NCBI GenBank assembly: GCA_024276125.1
Contig: JAJRXT010000015.1
Coordinates: 1-64,000 of the forward strand
DNA length: 64,000 nt
Reading direction: 5' to 3'
Source of the DNA: a bacterium
GTDB lineage: Bacteria; SZUA-182; SZUA-191; JAJRXT01
In this document: positions 14,001 through 20,500 of the stretch, one piece after another
How positions within the stretch are numbered: the first letter of the stretch is position 1
How the letters are laid out: each line of letters begins with the position of its first letter
The notes under the pieces: model-generated
Seen by the model: only the letters and a program-made list of their open reading frames with translations
Database searches by the model: none
Told to the model about the DNA's origin: nothing
Made by a program: the position numbers and the translations under genes

Positions 14001-17000
14001 GTAGACGACAGGCCGGTTAAGAATTATCAGGCGATTACTAAAAGCTTTGGTATGCCTGATGGTTTGGTCTCCCTGTGGTATTTTGACGAGGGAGGCGGTC
14101 TTACTGCTTTTGACAGCGCAGATAATAATGATGGGAATATCAATGGAGCCAATTGGACTGATGAGACGGTTTCCGGTTATGCGCTGGAGTTTGACGGAAT
14201 TAGCGATAATGTGCAAGTTGCCGATTCTGCCAGTCTGGATTTAGCTAATCAAATAACTATTGAAGGCTGGATAAAGCCGTTAAATTTTAATGGCGCCGAT
14301 CATTTGCTGAAAAAAGGGACTGTTTATCGTCTTTCTTTAGCAAGCGGGGTTCCTACGGGTTGTGTCTCTATTTCAGGCGGTGAAAAATGTGTCAGCGGTG
14401 CAACCATAAATACAAATAAATGGACGCACCTTGCACTAACCTATGATGGCGCTTTGTTAAGTATTTATCAGGATGGAGCTGTATATACCACTACCCAAAC
14501 TGGTTTAATAGATGTTGATGCCAATCCTTTAAAAATTGGCGAGTCATTTGAAGGAATAATTGATGAGACAGCTGTTTATAGCCGGGCATTAACGACGGCT
14601 GAAGTAACCGCTATATATAATTTGCACAAAGATGTGCAAGTGGGCGGTACATATTATATTAAACATAATACGATAAGCTATAATGGCGGCGGAGCATCTT
14701 TTGATGTGACCGGCGGGATTGGTCTAAACAGCTTTGCCGGTACGGTAGAGATTTTAAATAATACAATAGTATCTAATACTGATAGCGGAGTTGGCGCCGG
14801 CGGTATAGGTATCTTTGAATTAAGCGGCGGCGCCGTAAATATTTTCAGTAATGACTTTAGACATAATACAGGTGATACCGCAGGCGCTATTGGCGCTTCA
14901 AATGGAATTGGAAATTTATCCATTATAGATAATACAATAGCTAGTTCCGGTATATTTACTCCGTGTCAGTTGGACCCGCCTGTAGGTTTATCGGTTCTGT
15001 ATACATATACTTGTAATATATTGGTCAGGAATCAAGGTATTGGTTTAGTTGATATGTCGTTTGAGGATACTGTGATAATCAGCAGTAACTATATTTATGA
15101 CAACAGCGGAAGCGGTATTGGGATAAAGAACACTCGGGCGCAAAGTGATATCAGCTTAGGCAGTGTGCGGATTTATTCTAACAAACTGCATAACAATCAA
15201 ACCGGAGCTATAGGAGTGGTAGCGCCTAATTCTGATTTTGATGATAGAGTGGAAATAATAAAAAATATAATCAGCAGTAATTGGGCGGTGGGCAATAGGG
15301 TTCAATATGGGATTCCGACAGTAAATAATGTTGCCGGTATTGGGACATATTTTAGAGGATATTTGACTATTGCGAATAATGACCTTCACTCAAATACATC
15401 TACTCGAGGCAGAGGGCCTGTGGCTATTGGTATTGGTAAGCTTCACGGACCATTGACATTGATTGAGCAAAACAATATATATCGAAATTATTCCCCCATA
15501 GGCCTAGGTTCGTATACAATGAATCCTGACAGTTTTCCGGGTAAAAGTATTTTTATTGGTATAACTGATGGAGGGGAAGGCCCGATTCTTATACGTAATA
15601 ACAACATACACAACCATGGTTATCCTTGTGGCTGTTGGCCTTTGCCTCGAGGCCTGGTAGCCCTAGAAGTCGGCGGTGTGTTGTTGGTTGATGATCCTGA
15701 TACTCAAATATATATAGAAAATAATACTCTTTATTCAAATCAGTATGGAATGAGCGATACCCAATTAATCGGTTTTCTGCCGGAGGTTCATATTCGCAAT
15801 AATATTATTTGGGACAAGATACTTGGCGGCGGCAGCGGTAAGGGGCGTGCTTTTGATAGTTATAATTCATTTGATTTTAATGATTTTCTGCAAGTTGGCG
15901 GCGATTATTATAATGCCTCCACCTGGGCTGGCCTGCATGGGCCAACCCCCTTATATAATGTTGGGGTATGGCCTGATTTTGTAGATGAGGCAAATATGGA
16001 TTCACATCTACAAAGCACCTCCACGCTAATAAATTTTACAGGAAATGAATTTGTGTATTCTAATGTATATGACTATGATAATAATCCTGCTCCATTGGTG
16101 AATTACTATGATGTGGGTTCTGATGAGACGTATTTTTCTTCAATTAAACGGGCGATGGCTTATGATGCTTCAGGCGGCGGCGACGGCTTGCAGCCCGGAG
16201 ATCAGGTAATAATTGATTTTGGCGGCGAGACTAACGGCGCTGTGTTAGGTGATCTGGATACAGCGCTTGCATTAGATAATGGACATATCTGGAGTAATAG
16301 TAGTATCTATACCTGGAGTCAAAAAAAATATCCAAATGACACTTTAACGATAACCCTGGCGGGAGGGGCTACTATAGAACCGGGTGATATGATTACGCCT
16401 GATGGCAGTATTTTGAATGAATACGGGAATGGGATTAAGGCTGCCAGGAGATTGGGCGGTAATTTTGGGGCTATTAATGGCGCTGTTGCCTGGTGGAAAT
16501 TAGATGAAGATACTGGTAGTGCAATTGCGGTAGACAGCGTTAATAATGTTAATTATGGAAGGTGTGCCGGCGTTAAAGATCGCTGGAGTGTTTTGGGTAA
16601 ATATGATAATGCCGTGAGATTTGATGGAGATAATGATTATATATGGATACCGTATGGAATCTTAAATGGCGCCAAGCAGGGAACAATAGAAGGCTGGCTA
16701 AAGCCGGAAGCAAGTCCTGATTTAAGAACATTTGTATCTTTAGAAGATGACAATGGTAATGGCTTAAGAATACTTTTGGGCGCTGACGAGCGTATCAGGG
16801 TTGAGGCGACTACAACAACAAACCAGTGGATATTCAGCTCTACCGCTTATGTGCGGGAGGCGGCATGGTCGCATGTCGCATTAACCTGGGATGATACAAG
16901 CATACGATTGTATATAAATGGGCAGCCGGAGGTCCATGTTTCTGCAACTGGGTTTGCTCTGGGTAAAAATGAAGGCTGGAGCGAGTTAACCAGATACAGA

Positions 17001-17501
17001 AAACGCTTGGGTAATGTTTCGGGAACAAATTATTATTATCAGGGTCTTATGGATGATGTAGTCTTTTACGAAGAGGTTTTGTCTCCTGCTGAGATAGCAA
17101 CTCATTATAAAGTTTTGTTTAAGAGCGCCAGAGCAAATGACGCATCAAGTTTAGGAGACGGATTCCAAGCAGGGGATCAAGTTGTTATTAAATTTGACGG
17201 GGAGACCAATGGCCCTGTTATTGATAATAGTAACATTAATAGTGTGCTTATTCTGGATAAACCTGGGCGCACCTGGGTACTGCAAAGTACAGGGGTTTGG
17301 TCATCCACACATCCGAATAATCCCAATGATGTATTAATTCTTACTTTAGACGATACGTCTGTTGTTTCTGTTGGGGATATAGTAACGTTGGACGGTATAA
17401 CTATTAAAGACAAGCTGGGTAATAGTATAATCGGTTCGGTAAATATTACCGGGAATTTTGGTTTATCCAGAAATTATATGGCTTATTGGAGGTTTGATTA
17501 A
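2091..17501 (+). CDS. Giant secreted protein, N-terminal part: signal peptide, right-handed beta-helix repeats, LamG-like domains, PA14 domain, recurring ~110-aa module; ends at in-frame TAA
   Basis: GTG at 2091 preceded by GGAGGGGG; signal peptide ILSLALGVFMAMALSYSPAWA; many NxIxxN / GIGI..NNxI beta-helix rungs; PA14-like ADGTYTFYSTADDGQKLWVDNQLVFSDW; LamG-like IEGWIKP...WTHLALTYDG...IYQDG. Confidence 0.9.
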   Translation: MFTWHNLKFRILSLALGVFMAMALSYSPAWAAVYTVCSSGCDYTGLQPAINAALSDGAASTINITEAGVYSGPFKVPYVEAERSYELSIVGNTASRDDVILDNPTASIAPGIPIPAVIATEFNVIGTQSAYGMPLKLKHLTITASELLVNGDMEGAYNGGLASGWSKAGAPVLSEVTYGSLTTAQGAVLKVLSGNKAQGFTGTDASNYIYTTVSGAKLGANRTYTFSVWFRRTAGAGNAKVMAELEFSGIGTTTVLSTSAVNYADMYNQLTYTFITTANPADLKVKLYCDSLSTAAVVDGAAIASPLTAGVFFKGPAGSTDLQGVEDCVVRNIGHVSSQGGNGKYLPATWNDLDDPLGENGDDVHGHGVVIFTGAAPLIVDNDIRQNYDGVSISESVLGSASVQADNPRLWSTGYADQTYWQMKQRIRQNARFGIAVRNGATPYIGNMNYDTKITSFPLDYANDIAGNGYANIAAQDDAAPRIYYNYIQGNFDYLFDLYYMGEQNPSQYGILSREAASAVIVGNKIYDHNRAAVAVRDNAAPLLGDNSTWISWDGDLVNLDVRVNQIYGNNFYASLGDDDARRVFCNHGAFDNIDCAAVASMDGAMPVIRNNYINYNHWAGVGSRDWAAPDVRGNWIENNVIGMSFMSVRDSATAAARIGGSAAGEGNEVYWNQVGIAVRNSGNRENRVLIEGNYVHDNEGVDRGVGIAVNNSYVQITNNDITSNSAASLWPGRKAAIAVFNDSDVLINYNRILNNRGVGLSAIDSAVEVEHNLLADNFPGTIGFNVLLGGIDVGDYGGYLFNGGFEDNEIFTVEKCCYTVAPEWKMAGSIYASENIVQVKEGGSAQEFGEGGPDSSYLYYPAMVSAGQEYYFSGWLTRASGTGTVYLQLSEAAYNNVYTTFAVTSSAWSKVSFTFKAISNDVVIKLYTVGAGAIGLADGFELRRIKPGAIVRKFNHNILAGDVWFDGRYDVSQVYIEGGALVKELKHNIIGRCFLGVNLDPGRVEHSGTLPVQGALGANEVQLAASAASGNDDAYAGMMLVLPGSGMGLPVEAMITAYNSSTKVATIEYPTWVTPPAAGQLYEIRSRRGRIDANAVDYNLVYAWSNDADTDGVSDGYLLNGALPGENTYYYGEYYGATPLPFFEDPNHIYPSTQDYHIYSNSSVYTYTYKNGALCADTDGQRLGPDCNFTYPPADYQYFWPRVVPFPVSPPADTAAPAVVSINPPDGAASASPYTPVSIYLQDQGIGSAANSGLALDGIVRNTIKVQVNSPVYSGQYSYGDAELIILPDYNNASQYKILFAPAALEGFGIGTVDIGLYAADAQGNIFSNTMTPYSFITSSGDVTAPQLADFFPKPDDVCAYLQPADIPIDFRLTDGAAGVNIYSATLNVATYDMGGGFIETLYNGSIYSYAVISNTPLYSNYSVFYHPECDYDNDVMVNATITAYDYENNHLSTTRKFCIAADSTPPEEVSYLKAKVSAAGVVSLTWDASIDAPGGASAGCVVGGDLAYYELLVCGGGLEDSLLCTFGDWVLWKTNISNLATAVTVYDLPEGKYKFRLRGVDSAGNKSMGALANRNVFYPYGEPLTLYEGFFDEDFNGVSDNFYAAYLNKWLRFGGINCNNSIGSKLSVSGENGEYLAHNFSAGDLQYSADLTLDAGEAGYLLIRKLYGSEVGTTGYAAFVDLANARIGIYDVGDATVVAQAPISAVVGAYNLKLTTPGNKIRLVVTGAASATTEYIGAIHYLYGQAGIWQPDSASGLTVSNVEFDNIVIKDYQDRWQAAGSWNTTGYAGGGYALRPYSDNQDIVVGDFVLPDDFILQADVKLKAEGTQGAILFQKKDEQSVVYSGGYAACIESNGATDTVSFYRIDNGALSVLADTTVHTIDINTNYHLKLLVSGGQFALYASSDTAKPYNYERWLVGSDSGAPFTGGYAGFWQQTGKGYDVSYDNFSFGTTEPFKFPGLGVAHAVTNSVITTEQYANINSAINSAAADGGYVYFDGCNPGVTVYNIGKNVIRMKPGVSFLGEGPDCTVIRGSGPVILYTADDVVVEGIKIEGANKKQIGVYCTNVSPMLIDCKVTNCADAIRIGGSEGTSPTITGCDIYNNARMGIGNNLFSSAWIFDNRIGLNGLNGVGARDNAAPRIEDNLIGSHFADLERDNSLGSQGGLADNQVKLDSGASPTDDYYKNMVLILTSGLGKPKMVRITGYAGATQICTVSPGYAVHPLMGDNYKIMRWFPGNGYVGIALRGNSMARVVRNRVTKNFGPGIGSRDDATPSIERNIVYENAQHGIGNYARSNASVVGNIVYGNANVGIGMHSNSQAEVIGNTVYSNGGDAGIGGGSRASGLIRDNIVYNSENAGIGFHASRGDFEIYNNYVFANAFNGIAIDNAIGSFTVQGNMVVSNGFSSGLDQGGGIALRDFNGTLKLTDNRLHSNNHAGISLIRVNNVTLSNLTATHNGRGMTMPSVMMCAGVRINDCNGIIVENCTIKDNHGLGIAVADLTAGNQVTIRNNIIGGASGAGNTTGGIGIGINEAASNAGTVYINGNNIISSNGGSAMGIDMAGGIAVYNFSGTANIYGNQILENTGTQSAAGGIGIRDLMGGTVNIGVQAANIIRGNIGDMAGGIGGTGGTGAVNINQNEITDSVRNGIGFIRTDVALQINNNQIYKNTLTGVGLREITGQIKLTDNTISSNGNGSTSVPIAAGVAINECADVSITSSNTIRNNNGYGISMADLTSGDTVQISGNTIGGALGAGNLLGGIGVSVDDALTNQGTISISANTISYNQATDRAAGIGLKKFAGTADISNNTVAYNVTTINTLITSGIPGGIGVLEPQDIASSTSVTINNNIINSNQTDPSSTVGGIGVIGASALAKGTLTTLVITSNRISNHYHPVQGKKASGIGIRWIDFTDASLTIRNNKKDNIGIQNNVYGISLLENAGGATASVQISDNRVYSHLKDGIRLKNNLFDFNISKNILDNDTVIGSGGDYGISMLGQSATYVASATLHSNTIKNFGLSGIRTYDYPKGSGLAVTSNLISTNGRRDKKYRKGEPLDDGTTCNSLYSCSAASGIQAKASYFDTVTDNTIRYNLYAGIALDNTDGWIGTVGAGNEISYNGNSTGNEKCPPVAIPGGDGGIAVYGLDAGKKLVISGNSLHDNFGDNVNVNNALGSIIYDGTTIPGGGSSGEGHGIVRDCTQPGSCNETIDCIATPGYQAQVVGNKGYGVLIFGEHAENLIIQNCDIYSNGRNGEFIGCDGKPIGGGVALAMGADPTIRNNNIYNNGISAQPEGSGGNSGINLNNAGSVKIYRNEIYNNANDGISIMDSSTPVIGGDDATFSNRIYANWRFGVGISGFETEPSVSIKYNHIYSNVRVGLSARNTNVFEVIGNKIYDNGRGYPKVPGTTTPDAGIRINAGYLNIIKDNIICTNDGFGVSLAEHSDGDTTIISNNIIGRADILGNNHGNSFAGMGVGKISFSRLEGGIPAGALGYWKFEEGVGTLTYDETVAENNGIVYGASWIASGKSGNALSYDGTDDYAEIAGLIPGAIRGSYYDGTNFDTFADSDIFTGINFPADEDSWLWSDGDNSWVWSGDPQDSWIPTSVGPDYFSMRFDGYVKADADGTYTFYSTADDGQKLWVDNQLVFSDWTIHSGMQEVSGSIALSAGWHSLRLEYYRDSFLVQEATAPPGVILEYENVALFSRQVIPADHFGFNSGTLMLEAPAMTAEAWIYPTAYPASDTAILNKWLNNNVLDGEDACKQYMLYFMSNGHVRWYSSDDCSGTHQGNVESTEALALNTWNHVVAVTDGSKLRLYINASNGIENNSIDWPYSINGVSTGTLQIGKYDNKFFSGVIDEVVLYDRALSSSEVQERFHYTGLLWMAAANDASGGGPGVQAGDQVVLKFSGQTNGRQITAANIDTVLALSDGHTWLDADGTISSALWSAQSYPNDTLTITLSDTNGAPTISVGDTIIMDGSIKDVDDRPVKNYQAITKSFGMPDGLVSLWYFDEGGGLTAFDSADNNDGNINGANWTDETVSGYALEFDGISDNVQVADSASLDLANQITIEGWIKPLNFNGADHLLKKGTVYRLSLASGVPTGCVSISGGEKCVSGATINTNKWTHLALTYDGALLSIYQDGAVYTTTQTGLIDVDANPLKIGESFEGIIDETAVYSRALTTAEVTAIYNLHKDVQVGGTYYIKHNTISYNGGGASFDVTGGIGLNSFAGTVEILNNTIVSNTDSGVGAGGIGIFELSGGAVNIFSNDFRHNTGDTAGAIGASNGIGNLSIIDNTIASSGIFTPCQLDPPVGLSVLYTYTCNILVRNQGIGLVDMSFEDTVIISSNYIYDNSGSGIGIKNTRAQSDISLGSVRIYSNKLHNNQTGAIGVVAPNSDFDDRVEIIKNIISSNWAVGNRVQYGIPTVNNVAGIGTYFRGYLTIANNDLHSNTSTRGRGPVAIGIGKLHGPLTLIEQNNIYRNYSPIGLGSYTMNPDSFPGKSIFIGITDGGEGPILIRNNNIHNHGYPCGCWPLPRGLVALEVGGVLLVDDPDTQIYIENNTLYSNQYGMSDTQLIGFLPEVHIRNNIIWDKILGGGSGKGRAFDSYNSFDFNDFLQVGGDYYNASTWAGLHGPTPLYNVGVWPDFVDEANMDSHLQSTSTLINFTGNEFVYSNVYDYDNNPAPLVNYYDVGSDETYFSSIKRAMAYDASGGGDGLQPGDQVIIDFGGETNGAVLGDLDTALALDNGHIWSNSSIYTWSQKKYPNDTLTITLAGGATIEPGDMITPDGSILNEYGNGIKAARRLGGNFGAINGAVAWWKLDEDTGSAIAVDSVNNVNYGRCAGVKDRWSVLGKYDNAVRFDGDNDYIWIPYGILNGAKQGTIEGWLKPEASPDLRTFVSLEDDNGNGLRILLGADERIRVEATTTTNQWIFSSTAYVREAAWSHVALTWDDTSIRLYINGQPEVHVSATGFALGKNEGWSELTRYRKRLGNVSGTNYYYQGLMDDVVFYEEVLSPAEIATHYKVLFKSARANDASSLGDGFQAGDQVVIKFDGETNGPVIDNSNINSVLILDKPGRTWVLQSTGVWSSTHPNNPNDVLILTLDDTSVVSVGDIVTLDGITIKDKLGNSIIGSVNITGNFGLSRNYMAYWRFD

Positions 17502-20500
17502 AATGGCAGTGATCCTATAGCGGGCGACGGGTATGATTTTTATGATGAGCTGGCGGTAAATCATGGATATCGCGGACCTAATCCTGAATTTGCGGATTCT
17601 GAAGACCCTAGTTGGATTGGCGGCAGGCTGGGAGATAGCGCCTTTAGTTTTGATGGCGCTAGTTACAGGGGTGATTTTGCGTATATTCCTCCTTCTGTTG
17701 ATTTAAATTTAACTAATAAGCTTACCATTCAAACCTGGTTTTATGGTAAAACAGCTACTTTCCAAGATTATCCTTATGAACAGCATGGAATTTCAAAAAT
17801 TGGCACTAGTTCAGGTTTTGTGTTTCCATATAGTGATAATAACTGGGAAACATTATCTGTTAAGTTATATATAGAAGGTACCGGTTGGGTTACAAAGACT
17901 GTTAATTACAGCATGGTTGGTGAGTGGCATCATCTTACGATGACTTACGATAATATTTCAACCACGAGTGATAATTTAAGTATCTATATAGATGGTGAGT
18001 TGGCTGATTCATGGGTTCAGACTGGAGAAATAAGGTCTAATACTTTACCGATCTATTTGGGAACAAAATCGACCCCATGTAGTGGTTATGCTAAGCTGAT
18101 ATGTAAGTTACGCGGTTATTTAGATGAGGCAGTAATATATGACAGGGCATTGAGTCCAGAGGATATAAAAAACAGTTATGGAACTTTGCTGGATAGCGCT
18201 GTTGCTTATGATGCTTCTACTCATGGAAACGGGATTCAAACCGGAGATCAGGTGGTTATAAGGTTTAGCGGTGAAACAAATAGTCTTGCGATAGATAACA
18301 GCAATATTGATAGTGTGCTGTTTTTGAGCAATGGTCATAGCTGGCTAGATAGCGGAGGGAACTTGGGAAGCGTTACCTGGAGCAGTATATATACCAATAA
18401 TGATACCTTAACCGTTAATTTAATTGCCAGTAATGGTGTACCTACTGTTGTGCCTAGAGATTTGATTACCTTAAATCAAACGATAGGTTCTAAGATTATC
18501 GATAAAAACAATAATCCGATAATGGATACTGTGGGAATAGAAGGGAGTTTCGGCTTTATTCCTGAATCGGCGGTTATGTATTTGAAACTGGATGAGAACG
18601 GCAATGACCCGTTGACAAATGACGGCTTTGATTTTTATGATGATACTATGAAGAATAATCATGGTTATTTGGGGGTAAATCCGGAAGATAGCCCCTGCAG
18701 GAGTGATCCTGCGTGGGTAGCTGGTCGGGTGGGCACGAGCGCCCTATCGTTTAATCAAAGTGCATATCCTTATAATCATGCGGTAGTGCCTAATTCGGAA
18801 TCACTGAATCTTTCTGATGCAATTACTATTCAAGCATGGATTTCCGGTGAGCCATCGGAATTTTATGGTATACCGATGCAGCAACATGTTGTTTCTAAGG
18901 CTGGCGTTGCCAGTGGTTATGTTTTTCCTTTTAGTACGGATAACTGGCAGAACCTGGGGGCTTATCTTTATTTGGATACTGAAGGCTGGGTGAGGGAGGA
19001 TATAGTATATAATAAAGTTGCTGAATGGCATCATCTTACTATGACTTATGATAGTAATATCAGCAGTAATAATCTTAAAATTTATATGGATGGCGAGTTG
19101 AGCCAATCTTGGAACCATACTGGTAAGATCGTGACTAATAGTCTACCCATAAATCTTGGCGCTAGGCCTGAGGGTTGTACTGGCGATAAAATTGTTTGCA
19201 GGTTTGATGGTATGTTGGATGAAGTAATTATATATAGCCGTGCAATAACTGCCGCTGAGGTGAAAAGTAGTTATGGCAGTTGGCTGGATACTGCTGTTGC
19301 TGAGGATTCATCAGGCAACGGCGACGGCATTCAAGTACAAGATAAGGTGGTTATAAATTTTATTAGTGAGACTAACGGCTTGGCTATTGATAATACTAAT
19401 ATCGATAGTGTGTTGTCATTGAACAATAATCATAGCTGGCTTGATGGTAATGGCCAGATTTATACAACTATTTGGAGCCAAAGAGATTATCCAAATGATA
19501 CATTGACCGTTGTTTTGTCAGATACCAACGGAGCGCCGTCTGTGGCGGTTAGGGATATTATTACGTTGAATCAAACCAGCGGGTTTAAAATAATTGGTAT
19601 GGGTGAACCTATAATGGATTCAGTAGTTATTAATGGAACTTTTGGGGTAGCTTATGCCGGCTTGGTAGGGCATTGGAGACTTGACGAAGGCGGTAATGAC
19701 CCCAATCCCATTGATGGATTTGATTTTTATGATGAAAGCCCTAATAATAATCATGGCTACCTGGGGGAAGCTCCTGGCGGTACAAGGAGCGATCCAGCTT
19801 GGATTGCCGGTAAGGTCGGCAGTCATGCGCTGGATTTTAATGGGATGGACTATCCATTTCATTTTACAAACATACCTGATTCTGACAGCTTGGACCTTAC
19901 GGACAAATTGACTATACAGGCTTGGGTTTATGGCAAGCCCGCTACTTATAAAGGAGTACCGCATGGACAACATGTGATATCTAAAGATGCCGGAAACAGC
20001 GGATACGTATTTCCTTATACTGATGATAACTGGGCAACATTATCCGCACGTCTTTACTTGGAAAATGAAGGCTGGGTCCAAATAAACGTTCCTTACAATA
20101 AACCCAATGAATGGCATCATATGGCGCTGACCTATGATTCTACTGTGGTGGGTACTAAAAACTTAAAAATTTATATTGACGGTGAGCTTGTAAATTCATG
20201 GGAAAAGAATAATCCGGTTGTTCCCAATAGCACGGAGCTTAAATTTGGTATAAGACCGGTTGATTGGACGTGTGGTTATAACTGGCGTTGTACGTTTAAT
20301 GGATCGCTAGATGAAGTGTTTATTTTTAGTAAAGCTCTGTCTGATGCTGAAATTAAAGATTTTTATGGTTCTTCGTTATTAAGCGCTACTGCTTTTGACA
20401 CAGGAATTAATCCAGGCGTTCAAATTGGTGATACTGTAGTTTTTAGTTTTAGCGGCACAACGAATGGATATCCGATTGATAGTTCCAATATTGACAGTGT

